Positions 48,668 to 59,034 of a DNA stretch of 64,000 nt are shown here, piece after piece (position 1 is the first letter of the stretch; each line of letters opens with the position of its first letter). The stretch comes from Paracoccus cavernae (GTDB lineage: Bacteria > Pseudomonadota > Alphaproteobacteria > Rhodobacterales > Rhodobacteraceae), in the NCBI GenBank assembly GCA_030410095.1, contig JAUFRC010000001.1:2182501-2246500 (forward strand). The letters run 5' to 3'. A program made the translations under genes and the position numbers. The notes beneath the pieces were generated by a model, which ran no database searches, was not told where the DNA came from, and saw only the letters and a program-made list of their open reading frames with translations.

Positions 48668-49931
48668 TTAGCGGCGCAGCTGATCCAGAAGGATCGAGGT
48701 CGGATAGCCGTCCGGCGTCACCCCGATCGAGCGCTGGTAAGCCGAGACCGATTCCATCGTGGCCGAGCCGAACAGACCGTCGATCTCGCCCTGATAGAAG
48801 CCCTTCTGCATCAGGCGACGCTGGATTTCCTCGCGCTCGCCGGTCGAAAGGGTGCGGTCGTTGCGCGGCCATGCGCCCTGAATGCCCGGACGGCCCGCGA
48901 TACGCTCGCCAAGGAAAGCCACGCCAAGCGCGTAGTTGTCCGAGTTGTTGTAGCGCAGGATCGAGCGGAAGTTGTCGAGGATCAGGAAAGCCGGACCACG
49001 CGCGCCGGCCGGCATGATGATCGAGCCGGTGCCCGAGGGCAGCGCGCCGCCACCCATGCGCCGCACGCCCTGCGCCGACCAGTCGCGGCTGGATTTGCGG
49101 TTGCCTTTGCCGACCTGGCCCATGTTGAAGTTCGAGGGCAGCTGGACCTCGGCACCCCATGCCTGACCGCGCTGCCAGCCGTTGCGCGCCAGATAGGCCG
49201 CGGTCGAGGCCAGCGATCCGTCGGATCCTCGGACCAGATGTCGCGGCGGCCGTCGCCGTTGAAGTCGACCGCGAATTGCAGATAGGAGGTCGGCATGAAC
49301 TGGGTATGGCCCATCGCGCCCGCCCATGAACCCAGCATATGCTCGGGATCGGTATCGCCCGCCTGCAGGATCTGCAGTGCCGCGATCAGCTGGTTCTGGA
49401 ACATCGCACCGCGACGCCCGTCATAGGCCAAAGTGGCCAGCGACGGGATGATCTGCATCTTGCCGCGGTTCGCACCGAAGTTCGATTCCATCCCCAGACG
49501 GCCAGAACGATCTCGCGCGGGACGCCGTAGCGCGCCTCGATCGAGGACAAGGTGCTGCTGAGCTGTGCGGCTTTCTGGCGACCGGTGGTCACGCGCACAT
49601 CCGAAACCGCGCTGTCGAGATAAAGCCAGACGGGACGCGAGAACTCGGCCTGACGGCGGTCGAGACGAATGACCTCGGGGTTATAGCGCGCGAGGCGCAT
49701 GGCGCGGTCATAGGTCTGCGCCGAGACGCCCGAGGACAACGCGCGCGCACGGAAGCTGCGCACGAAGTTCTGGAGACCGGCCTCGTCGCCGGCAGCCGCC
49801 TGCGGGATCGGAGCCACGACCACCGGGCCGGGATTGGCCATGCTCGGGCCGCGGTTCACCGCAACGCCGCAGCTCGAAAGGGCACCGATCACCAGCGCCG
49901 AAGCCGCCATGCGGGAGAGGAAAATCGTCAT
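48668..49931 (-). CDS. lytic murein transglycosylase (MltB/SltB type) lipoprotein with peptidoglycan-binding domain
   Basis: It cleaves peptidoglycan glycan strands, leaving 1,6-anhydro ends. A lipobox (ALSSCG) near residue 21 suggests an outer-membrane lipoprotein. The catalytic Glu is in LAVWGMESNFG; AMGHTQFMPTSYLQFAVD and FNGDGRRDIW are MltB blocks. The C-terminus has a peptidoglycan_binding_1 domain (IQRRLMQKGFYQGEIDGLFG). Base losses near 49494 and 49224 break the frame; repaired length is about 421. Confidence 0.92.
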
Positions 49932-50014
49932 GTCACTGCCTGTCTGTTTGCTTTTTGCCGTTTTGTCGAAGCTTAACGGATGGTTTTAGGCATGAATAGC
50001 ACAGAATGGCGTGC

Positions 50015-50422
50015 TTAATGGATGCGCTTGCGCCCGTTGGGGGTCGTCGGCGGAACTGCGTCGTCTTCTGCGCCGTCTTCGTCGTCATCCTCGTCCTCGG
50101 GCGGGTTCAACGGGCCGTAAAGCGGCTCGATCTGGGCGACGATGACCGAGTTTTCCTCGAGTGCACGCTCCATCAGGGCGCGCTCTTCGTCAGGGATCTC
50201 GTGACCGTCGGCCAGACGTTCCTCGATCGAGCCGTGACCGGTCACTTCGATCGGATTGAGCCCCGCCTGCTTGATGATCGCGACCGTCTCGCGCAGGGCC
50301 TCTTCCTCGTCCTTGCCCGAGGCATAGACCAGCATCGCGCCGCCCGTCGCATCCTTGGGCATGCCGTCGTCTTCCGAGCGCCCCAATTCGACCAGCAGCG
50401 TATAGACCTTGTGTTCCGCCAT
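50015..50422 (-). CDS. unrecognised cytoplasmic protein with acidic tail
   Basis: The 135-residue product begins MAEHKVYTLLVELGRSEDDG and has an alpha/beta-looking core (EALRETVAIIKQAGLNPIEV) followed by EDEDDDEDGAEDD and a short basic end (NGRKRIH). I do not recognise a family. The ATG at 50422 follows GGAAGGAAAA. It is divergent from ybaK, 52 bp away. The intact frame in a window with many breaks, and the ribosome-binding site, support coding. Confidence 0.65.
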   Translation of the reverse strand: MAEHKVYTLLVELGRSEDDGMPKDATGGAMLVYASGKDEEEALRETVAIIKQAGLNPIEVTGHGSIEERLADGHEIPDEERALMERALEENSVIVAQIEPLYGPLNPPEDEDDDEDGAEDDAVPPTTPNGRKRIH

Positions 50423-50474
50423 GATTTTTCCTTCCTTGTTGCCCAAGCTTATTCCGCGAGGAGGTCAAAAAACA

Positions 50475-50945
50475 ATGAGCAAGAGCCTGAAACGGGTGGA
50501 AGCCGCGCTGGAAACCGCCAAAATTGCGGTCGAAATCCGCGAAATGACCGAAGGCACCCGCACCGCCGAGGATGCCGCCCGTGCGGTCGGCTGCGAGGTC
50601 GACCAGATCGCGAAATCGATCATCTTCCGCGGCGAGGACAGCGGCCATGTCGTTTTGTTCCTGACGGCAGGCGGCAACAAGGTCGATCCGGCCAAGGCGA
50701 CCGAGGTTGCGGGGCAGAAGCTCGGCAAGGCCGATGCCGATCTCATCCGCGCCGAGACGGGATTTGCCATCGGCGGCGTCTCTCCGGTCGGGCATCTGAC
50801 GCCGATCACCGCCTATTTCGACCCGAGGCTTCAGGATTTCGCGCAGGTCTGGGCCGCAGCCGGCACGCCGCGCCATGTCTTCGCGATCACCCCCGCCGAT
50901 CTGTTGCGCGTCACCGGCGCGAAACCGGCCGCCTTCACCGCATAG
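50475..50945 (+). CDS. YbaK/EbsC-type aminoacyl-tRNA deacylase
   Basis: The 156-residue protein has a Cys/Pro-tRNA editing fold. SLKRVEAALETAKIAVEIRE, AARAVGCEVDQIAKSIIFRG (with the catalytic-type Lys), ETGFAIGGVSPVGHL and the GTPRHVFAITPADLLRVTGA end are typical of the family. It probably hydrolyses mischarged tRNA in trans. The ATG at 50475 is preceded by GAGGAGG. The frame is intact. Confidence 0.9.
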   Translation: MSKSLKRVEAALETAKIAVEIREMTEGTRTAEDAARAVGCEVDQIAKSIIFRGEDSGHVVLFLTAGGNKVDPAKATEVAGQKLGKADADLIRAETGFAIGGVSPVGHLTPITAYFDPRLQDFAQVWAAAGTPRHVFAITPADLLRVTGAKPAAFTA

Positions 50946-51105
50946 ATCGAGCGGCACGCGCCGCGAACAGGCTTCTTTGGGTGGACGCATAGCGGCGGCA
51001 TTCACACCCTGTACATGTTGTCGCAGCCCCCTTGTGTGCGCCGCTTTCGCTTGCGGTGGGGCCGCCGCGCCGGTTAGGCCCGCCTCTCCATATTCAGGAG
51101 ATGCC

Positions 51106-51620
51106 ATGGAACGCTTGATCGAACGCAGCCTATTCGCCAGCCGCTGGCTTATGGCCCCGATGTATGTCGGGCTTGCCGGAGCCCTCGGGATCCTTGTCTG
51201 GGTCTTTCTGCAGGAATTGTGGCGTTTCGGACTGACGATTCCGACCATGACGGTCGATGATGCGGTCCTCGGCGTTCTGGCACTGATCGATTTGAGCCTG
51301 GCCGCGAACCTTCTGCTGATCGTGATTTTCTCGGGCTACGAGAATTTCATCAGCCGTATGGATATCGCCGATCACAAGGATCGCCCATCGTGGCAGGGCG
51401 AGGTCGACTTCACCGGCCTCAAGCTGAAACTCGTGGCCTCGATTGTCGCGATTTCGGGGATCCATCTGCTCAAGGTCTTCATGGATGTCGGGAAATATAC
51501 GCCCGAGAAGATCAAGTGGATGGTCATTATCCATCTGGTTTTCGTGATCTCGGGTGTGCTTCTGGCGGTGATGGACTGGATCGCCCTTCACGGCAAGACG
51601 CTGAAAAAAGCAAAGCCTGA
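51106..51620 (+). CDS. TIGR00645/YqhA family membrane protein (UPF0114)
   Basis: This is an integral membrane protein of about 172 residues with four hydrophobic helices. MERLIERSLFASRWLMAPMY at the start, LIDLSLAANLLLIVIFSGYE, NFISRMDIADHKDRPSW and the GIHLLKVFMDVGKYTPEKIK block are diagnostic for YqhA. With one A restored in the A run near 51606 it stops at 51618-51620 (KKSKA), the natural end; without it the frame runs into the terminator. CAGGAG lies 6 nt upstream of the ATG at 51106. Function unknown. Confidence 0.88.
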
Positions 51621-51642
51621 TCGGACAATCTGCCGAGCCAAA

Positions 51643-51675
51643 GAAAAACCCGCGCCGGAGCGCGGGTTTTTTTAT
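51643..51675 (+). terminator. strong terminator after the YqhA-type gene
   Basis: AAAAACCCGCGC and GCGCGGGTTTTTTT form an 11-bp or longer stem around CGGA, centred on 51656. Confidence 0.9.
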
Positions 51676-51742
51676 TCCGTCGATCTGCGCGCCTGTCGCG
51701 CAACCGTTCGGCGCGCTTAGCGTGCAATCAGACCTTGGGCAC

Positions 51743-51994
51743 CTATCGCGCCACCGCCCGATAAAGCCAGATCAGGATCACCGCACCCACCAATCCGGCG
51801 AGCCCCTGCGCAATCCAGCTTCCGGCAGCGGCATTGATGCCGAACAGGCCGAAAATCGCATTGGCCAGCACTGCGCCGACGATGCCGATGATGACGTTGG
51901 TGATGATGCCGGTATCGGCCTTCATAATGTTGCTGGCGATCCATCCGGCCAAGCCGCCGACGATGATTGCTGCAATCCAGCCCAGTCCTTGCAT
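51743..51994 (-). CDS. GlsB/YeaQ/YmgE family stress-response membrane protein
   Basis: The 83-residue protein has three hydrophobic glycine-rich helices (LGWIAAIIVGGLAGWIASNI; ITNVIIGIVGAVLANAIFGL; GLVGAVILIWLYRAV), the transglycosylase-associated (DUF/GlsB) pattern. Family members are membrane proteins induced by stress, without a defined activity. The ATG at 51994 follows GGGAG. The frame is intact. Confidence 0.9.
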   Translation of the reverse strand: MQGLGWIAAIIVGGLAGWIASNIMKADTGIITNVIIGIVGAVLANAIFGLFGINAAAGSWIAQGLAGLVGAVILIWLYRAVAR

Positions 51995-52096
51995 GATGGA
52001 AACTCCCTCATATGGAACCCAAATCGAGGGAGTAACGCGGAAAAAGCCGATTTGGTTCACGCAGTTGTCCCGCGTGAACCAAATTTTTGTCTCGGG

Positions 52097-52921
<825 letters not shown>

Positions 52922-53017
52922 GGCGGGCCTTTCTCACGGGTGGAAAACGAGTTCATCGGGCTATAAGCGTGAGAGTACTCCGGTGCAATGCGCCCCGGCC
53001 CCATGTCAGAGGTTTCG

Positions 53018-53847
53018 ATGACTGAAGAAGAAGAACGCAGCCATTCCTTCCGTGACAGTGTGCAGGATGTGAAGGCGGTCCATAATACCCCGATACCGCG
53101 CAAACCCGCGCGCCGGCCTATCGGCTGGCCTTTGTCGACAACGACTTCATGCTGCGCGAGGAATTGCGGCCGGTGCGCCTGCAGCTCGAATTGCTGAAGC
53201 CGCAGATGATCATGGACGAACGCGGCATCGCGACGACCGTGGTGATGTTCGGCGGCGCGCGCATTCCCTCGCCCGAGAATGTCGCTTCGGCCAAGACCCC
53301 CGCCCTGGCCGAGCTGTCGCGCTATTACACCGAGGCCGTGACTTTCGCCCGCGCCATGACCCAGCGCAGCATGGAGACCTATGGCCGCGATTTCGTCATC
53401 TGCACCGGCGGCGGGCCGGGCGTGATGGAGGCAGGCAATCTGGGCGCCCATCAGGCGGGTGGCCAGTCGATCGGCCTATCGATCGTGCTGCCGCACGAGC
53501 AGGCTCCGAACAGCTATGTGACGCCGGATCTGTCCTTCAACTTCCACTATTTCGCGATCCGCAAGATGCATTTCCTGATGCGCGCCCGCGCCGTCACGGT
53601 CTTCCCGGGCGGTTTCGGGACGCTCGATGAAATGTTCGAGGCGCTGACCCTGATCCAGACCGGCCGGATGAAGAAGGTCCCCTTCATCCTCTTTGGCCGC
53701 GAGTTCTGGAACAAGGTCATCAACTGGGAGGCTCTGGCGGAGGCCGGCACGATCAGCCCCGAAGATCTCGAGCTGATCAGCTTTGTCGAGACTGCCGAAG
53801 AAGCCGTCGCAATCATCGACGGCTGGAAAAGCAACGACTGCGCCTGA
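53018..53847 (+). CDS. LOG family protein (TIGR00730)
   Basis: This Rossmann-fold protein of the cytokinin riboside 5'-monophosphate phosphoribohydrolase/PpnN-like group has about 276 residues. It carries the signature CTGGGPGVMEAGNLGAHQAG and the catalytic PGGFGTLDEMFE (PGGxGTxxE). Bacterial members cleave nucleoside monophosphates to base and ribose-5-phosphate. The N-terminus (MTEEEERSHSFRDSVQDVKA) is a family extension. One C lost in the CCCC run near 53091 breaks the frame. ATG 53018 has GAGG 5 nt upstream. Confidence 0.88.
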
Positions 53848-53861
53848 GAGAGACGAGAACC

Positions 53862-53895
53862 AAAACCGGCGGAGCAATTCGTCCCGCCGGTTTTC
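53862..53895 (+). terminator. terminator after the LOG-family gene
   Basis: AAAACCGGCGG (53862-53872) pairs with CCGCCGGTTTT (53884-53894) and is followed by C and T-rich sequence, 15 bp after the stop. Confidence 0.88.
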
Positions 53896-54672
53896 TTATG
53901 TGCGCAAGACACGCTTTACGGACGGATCAGCGCTTCAAAGCGTGAACGAATACGGAGCGAAGCGGGAGTTACTTGGCAAAAGAGCTGATCTCCTGCTGCT
54001 GGGCGTCAGGTTATCTCTGCTGGCTCAGACAGAAGCGGCATTGCTTGTCGGTAACTCTCGGTGGCATCGGGATCCCATGGCCAGCGCCCCGATGTATCGG
54101 GCCAAATAAGCTGGAACACACGGAAGTCATCCCCTTTGTAAAACCGGCGCCCCCAACCGACATGCTCGGCATAGTGCTCTTTGAGCATAAGGCTGAAGCA
54201 AACGGGAAATCCTTCAAGGAAACCCTCGTAGGGCTGGTTGATGTGACGTGGTTTCGATGCCGATTGAGGAGGCGAAAGGCGGCGAGATCAAGCGCTGCTT
54301 TCCATGAGAACAAACACAAGCCTACGCCCGCCGCGCCCTTCATCGCCTCTCCGCTCGCACAGGGCCACGGGATGCAATTCAGGCCGCTGACCGTGGAACC
54401 GATGGGTCAAAGAGCAGCGATCCGAGCATCTCGTCCAGATCGACAACCGCGTCCTGACGCAGGGATCGGCATTGCACCAGCCCAGCTTGGCGATACGCAA
54501 AGCAGCGGCCGGCGGGAAAACCAGACCATTCCGCCTATGCGTTCAGCAGCGCTCCGCACCGCGAAGCTGAAAAACCGCTATTGGGAGAAGCGCTGCCGAT
54601 CTTGCGCGATGGCCTTGCCGCCATCCGGTCCTCGCACTGCCCTGGCGGCGAAAGTGCGGAGCGGTGGCTGCC
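53896..54672. other. AT-richer degenerate accessory patch between the LOG gene and rlmH
   Basis: These 777 bp lack any intact gene. Part of the minus strand (54006-54287) encodes the C-terminal end of a DUF4262-type protein. Upstream in the same frame, beyond one TGA, lies another open stretch to 54500 without recognisable motifs. Composition is visibly lower in GC than in flanking genes, suggesting decayed acquired DNA. Confidence 0.55.
54006..54287 (-). pseudogene. C-terminal remnant of a DUF4262 domain protein
   Basis: The minus-strand reading gives PRHINQPYEGFLEGFPVCFS, then HYAEHVGWGRRFYKGDDFRV and FQLIWPDTSGRWPWDPDATE. These match the C-terminal half of DUF4262 proteins (YxxxFYxGxDFxxxQxxWPD, FPWE/D). 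The N-terminal part expected to contain the YTIGL and HPE motifs is absent; an in-frame TGA lies at 54288-54290. Unlike breaks elsewhere in the window, no one- or two-base repair recovers the missing half, so I call it a true fragment. DUF4262 function is unknown. Confidence 0.6.
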
Positions 54673-55138
54673 TTAGACGCGGTGATACGGTCCGCCGCCG
54701 AGGATGGTTGCGGCGCGGTATATCTGCTCGGTCAGCATGACGCGCACCATCATATGCGGCCAGACCATTTTGCCGAAGCTGATCGAAAGATCGGCGCGGG
54801 CGCGCAAGGAGGGGTCGATTCCGTCGGCGCCGCCAATCACGAAACAGATGTCGCGGGCCTGATCGCGCCAGGCTCCGAGATGGCTGGCGAATTCCGGCGA
54901 GGTGAGCATATGGCCGCGCTCGTCCAGAATGACCAAAACCGCACCATCGGGGATGGCGCGGTTCAAAGTTCTGCCTCGGCGGCCATACCGCCACCGCGCT
55001 TGTCCTCGACCTCGGTCAGGGTGACTGGGGAAAACCAAGCGCCCGGCCCGTCTTGGCAAAGCGGGCCAGGTAGTCGGCAACCAGATCGGCCTCGGGCCCT
55101 TTCCGCAGCCGACCGACCGCGGCGAGCACAAGACGCAT
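54673..55138 (-). CDS. rlmH: 23S rRNA (pseudouridine1915-N3)-methyltransferase RlmH
   Basis: RlmH is a SPOUT methyltransferase acting on helix 69 of the 50S subunit. The N-terminus MRLVLAAVGRLRKGPEADLV ADYLARF and the C-terminal core FVIGGADGIDPSLRARADLS, then KMVWPHMMVRVMLTEQIYRA, are diagnostic, ending in GGPYHRV. Two base losses (about 55025 and 54968) break the frame; repaired it is 155 residues, the E. coli length. It follows rsfS by 3 bp, the usual gene pair. Confidence 0.95.
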
Positions 55139-55141
55139 GGC

Positions 55142-55594
55142 TTAGAACTTCGGCTCGGGAGCAAGCTCGGCGCGGACGAGATCGAGCGTTGCGGCACGCA
55201 GGCTATCCGCCGGCATCCACATCTTCTCGAGCTGGTAGAACTCGCGCACCTCAGGGCGGAAGATATGGACGATGACGTCATCGGTGTCGATCAACACCCA
55301 GTCACCGGTATCCTTACCTTCGATCCGCACGAGGCGGCCGCATTCCTGCTTGAGCCGTTCGGCCATTTTTCCGCGATCGAGGCGACCTGACGCGACGAGC
55401 GGCCCGAGGCGATCACCATGTGATCGGCCATGGCCGAACGACCGCGGAGGTCGATGGTCACGACATCTTCGGCCTTATCATCGTCAAGAGAGGCGAGGAC
55501 ACGTTCAAGCAACTGATCGCTGGTCAGTTCTTGAATCGGTGTGGCGGTCGCTGCCGGCTGTGCGGCCGGCGAGACGATACTGGACAGGGGTCAT
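55142..55594 (-). CDS. rsfS: ribosomal silencing factor RsfS
   Basis: RsfS binds uL14 and blocks subunit joining in slow growth. LLERVLASLDDDKAEDVVTI, DLRGRSAMADHMVIASGRSS, RQVASIAEKMAERLKQE and GDWVLIDTDDVIVHIFRPEV, then FYQLEKMW, are standard. A base loss near 55368 splits the body. The start at 55594 (MTP|LSSIVSPAAQ) needs two Cs restored in a C run near 55587 and is less certain. It is upstream of rlmH on the same strand. Confidence 0.92.
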
Positions 55595-55869
55595 ACTCCG
55601 GACAACGCGCCGATCTCCCCGGCGCAGGGTTCCTTATAAAATAGCATCATTTCGGTTTTTCTCAATGCCCCCTGACCGAAGCTTTGACGCGGCGCCGGCC
55701 AAACCGCCCGAATGGCGACGAAAACGCCCCCGCGTCACGCCCGTGCCCCCATGCCGAAACGCCGACCCGAAGCCGCGAAAGCCGCCTGCCCGCTCTGCCG
55801 TCCTTTGTCGAATCACCCCCGCGCCGACCCTTCGACCATGCAGGAACGGTCTTAAGAAAGGATGAATGC

Positions 55870-57207
55870 CTAATCGTTGAGGGTCATGATCGCAGGCGGC
55901 GGGCTGTCCTCGGGCGCTTGTAGCATGCGTACTTCCATCTGCGGATAGGGCAGCGAGATCCCGTTCTTCTGGAAACTCTCCCACAGCGCGAGAAAGACCT
56001 GACCGCGGACGTTGATCAGCCCCGCGGTCGGGTCCGAAATCCAGAAACGCAGCACATATTCCACCGAACGCTCGCCGAAATTGGTGATCCAGCATACCGG
56101 CGTGCGCTGTGCCAGCACGCGCTTGACCGTCAGGGAGGCATTGATGGCAAGCTTGCTCACGAGCTGCGGATCGTCGCGATAAGAGGTGCCGAAAGTCAGA
56201 TCGAGGCGGACGTAATCATTGGTATGGGACCAGTTGACCACCTGCCCCGTAACGAAATCCTCGTTCGGAATCAGATATTCGCGCCCGTCGCGGGTCACCA
56301 CGCTGACATAGCGCGCGCCAAGATCCTCGATCCAGCCGAACGTATCGCCGATGCTGATGACATCACCGGGCTTGATCGATTTATCCATCAAAATGATGAC
56401 GCCCGACATCAGGTTCGAGACGATCTTTTGCAGACCGAAACCGAGACCCACGCCAAGCGCGCCGGTGAAAACCGTGAATCCTGTCATGTCGAAACCGGCG
56501 GCCTTCAGCCCGATCAGCACCGCAAGGCTGATCAGAACGACCTGAAGGATCTTGCCGATCAGTACCTGGATCGCGGGCGAAATATCGGCGTTCCTCGCCA
56601 GCCGCCCCGAGACGATCCGCCCGAAAGAGCGCGACAGCGAGATCAGAAGCACCGTGACCAGAACCGCCTTGAGCACCGTCAGCGCCGAAAGCCGGAAGCT
56701 GCCGAAGGTCACCGAAATGCTGTCGAGCAGGTCCGAGGCAGGCTCCAGAAAGCCCAGAAAGTAAAGCGTCACCCAGATCCACGCGACCCAGCTGACGATG
56801 CGGCGCAAGAAACGGTTGCGGATCACCCGCGCGAAAAAGCCCACCGCCGCCCATGCCGTCGCGATCATCGCGGCAACCGCGATCATCTGGCTGCGCGACG
56901 GCCAAGTCAGCTCGCGCAGGATCCAGACCGTGATCCAGGCGAAAAGCGCAAAGAGAATCACCCTCAGCCTTTGCTGGAACAAGATCCCCAGACGCAGCTT
57001 CCATTTCGGCCAGCCCTGCCGCCTGCGCAGCCATGACGTCAGCCAATGGCCCAAGGGTTTCGCGGCGGTGTGCGCCAGAACGAACAGCCCGAGGATCGCC
57101 AGAAGCTGGTAAAGCCGCCACGGCAGCAGCATGCCCTTGCCGAAGAGCGCGATCTGCGACCACAGCGCGCCCGCCGCGTCTGAGATATCGGGTGACAACA
57201 GGTCCAT
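55870..57207 (-). CDS. MscS-family mechanosensitive ion channel
   Basis: The 445-residue inner-membrane channel has several N-terminal helices and the conserved MscS pore and upper vestibule. TM3 is GALGVGLGFGLQKIVSNLMS, then SGVIILMDKSIKPGDVISIG and DTFGWIEDLGARYVSVVTRD. The C-terminal vestibule has IPNEDFVTGQVVNWSH. The ATG at 57207 follows GGAGGGCC; the frame is open further upstream but in low-complexity sequence. The frame is intact. MscL elsewhere in the window gives a second tension valve. Confidence 0.94.
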   Translation of the reverse strand: MDLLSPDISDAAGALWSQIALFGKGMLLPWRLYQLLAILGLFVLAHTAAKPLGHWLTSWLRRRQGWPKWKLRLGILFQQRLRVILFALFAWITVWILRELTWPSRSQMIAVAAMIATAWAAVGFFARVIRNRFLRRIVSWVAWIWVTLYFLGFLEPASDLLDSISVTFGSFRLSALTVLKAVLVTVLLISLSRSFGRIVSGRLARNADISPAIQVLIGKILQVVLISLAVLIGLKAAGFDMTGFTVFTGALGVGLGFGLQKIVSNLMSGVIILMDKSIKPGDVISIGDTFGWIEDLGARYVSVVTRDGREYLIPNEDFVTGQVVNWSHTNDYVRLDLTFGTSYRDDPQLVSKLAINASLTVKRVLAQRTPVCWITNFGERSVEYVLRFWISDPTAGLINVRGQVFLALWESFQKNGISLPYPQMEVRMLQAPEDSPPPAIMTLND

Positions 57208-57595
57208 AGGCCCTCCGCAGGCCCTCGCGGGCACTCGCGGCCCCTCCGCCGCGCGCGGGCAGTTGAACATTCCCGCGCGTCATGGGCAAGCCTGCGGGCA
57301 AGGGTGGCGCAATGGCCGCACCATCGTGCGATCACGGTCGCGGGCCCTGCGCCCGAGCCTTGGGATATTGCGCGATAAGGCGATCCGGCCTAAATAATCT
57401 TCCATGCGAGGATTCATCTACTTCGACATTCATGACCGCGCCCGTTTGCCCGGGCGGTTCTATGGCGAAAGCCTTTCGGTTACCGCCCGACTTTGATCGG
57501 AATGCGGGCCGCTTTCGCGTGCCCTTTCCGCAGACCGCCGTTTCGGGGCTGCGGCTTTTACGTTTCCCAAGCTACTCTTTAAGAAAGAGACAGCC
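57208..57595. other. 388-bp divergent upstream region of the MscS gene and leuC
   Basis: No supported gene. A CGCCCGTTTGCCCGGGCGG hairpin lies near 57440-57460 in the leuC leader, and GC content dips around 57380-57430 (CCTAAATAATCTTCC), a plausible promoter zone. I looked for a leucine-rich leader peptide with attenuator and did not find one. Confidence 0.45.
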
Positions 57596-59031
57596 ATGAC
57601 CGGCAACACCAATACGGGCAGCCCCCGTACCCTCTACGACAAAATTTTCGACGCCCATGTGGTGGATCTGGCGGAAGACGGCACCGCCGTTCTCTATATC
57701 GACCGCCATCTGGTCCACGAAGTGACCTCGCCCCAGGCCTTCGAGGGTCTGCGCATGGCCGGCCGCAAGGTCCATTCGCCCGAGCGCACCATCGCCGTGC
57801 CGGACCATAACGTGCCGACCACCGCCGACCGCGTGAACGGCATCGAAAACCCCGAGGGCCGCATTCAGGTCGCAGAGCTGGACAAGAACGCGCGCGAATT
57901 CGGGCTGAACTACTACCCGATGAGCGATATCCGCCAAGGCATCGTCCATATCGTCGGCCCCGAGCAGGGCTGGACCCTGCCCGGCATGACCGTCGTTTGC
58001 GGCGACAGCCATACCGCGACCCATGGCGCATTCGGCGCTCTGGCCCACGGCATCGGCACCTCGGAAGTCGAGCATGTTCTGGCGACCCAGACGCTGATCC
58101 AGAAGAAATCCAAGAACATGAAGGTCGAGATCACCGGCAAGCTGCGCCCCGGTGTGACCGCGAAAGACATCACCCTCGCGGTGATCGGCAAGACCGGCAC
58201 CGCCGGCGGCACCGGCTATGTCATCGAATACATGGGCGAGGCGATCCGCGACCTGTCGATGGAAGGCCGCATGACCGTCTGCAACATGGCGATCGAAGGC
58301 GGCGCCCGTGCCGGCATGATCGCGCCCGACGAAACGACCTTCGCCTATTGCCAGGGCCGCCCGCATGCGCCCAAGGGCGCAGCGTGGGAAGCCGCGGTGA
58401 CGTGGTGGAAGACGCTGTTCAGCGATGAAGGCGCGCATTGGGACAAAGTCGTCACCATCCGCGGCGAAGACATCGCGCCCGTCGTGACCTGGGGCACCTC
58501 GCCCGAGGACGTTCTGGCGATCACCGACAAAGTCCCCGCCCCGAGGATTTCGAAGGCGGCAAGGTCGAAGCGGCCCGCCGTTCGCTGGAATACATGGGCC
58601 TGAAGCCGGGCACGCCGCTGAACGAGATCAAGATCGACGCGGTCTTCATCGGTTCGTGCACCAACGGCCGGATCGAGGATCTGCGCGCCGCTGCCGGCAT
58701 CCTGAAAGGCAAGCATCTGGCGGACGGCGTGCGCGGCATGATCGTTCCGGGCTCGGGCCTTGTGCGCCTTCAGGCCGAGGAAGAGGGTCTGGACAAGATC
58801 TTCACCGATGCGGGTTTTGAATGGCGTCTGGCAGGCTGCTCGATGTGTCTGGGCATGAACCCCGACCAGCTGGCACCGGGCGAGCGCTGCGCCGCGACCT
58901 CGAACCGCAACTTCGAGGGCCGCATGGGCCGTGGCGGCCGCACCCATCTGATGTCGCCGGTCATGGCGGCGGCGGCGGGCATCGCCGGTCACCTGACCGA
59001 CGTGCGCGACGTGATGGGCGAAACCGTCTGA
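57596..59031 (+). CDS. leuC: 3-isopropylmalate dehydratase large subunit
   Basis: With LeuD it isomerises 2- to 3-isopropylmalate in leucine synthesis. The aconitase-fold protein binds a 4Fe-4S cluster through Cys in [11 protein letters not shown] and the pair in [44 protein letters not shown] is diagnostic. [20 protein letters not shown] is the start. One C lost near 58542 ([16 protein letters not shown]) breaks the frame; repaired length is about 478. LeuD follows after an opposite-strand gene rather than directly. Confidence 0.96.
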
Positions 59032-59034
59032 TCC

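Noticed and set aside
55595..55869. Small CxxC protein starting near 55751 on the plus strand
   Set aside because: CPLC is followed by no second zinc pair, the frame is only 34 codons, and no ribosome-binding site is present.
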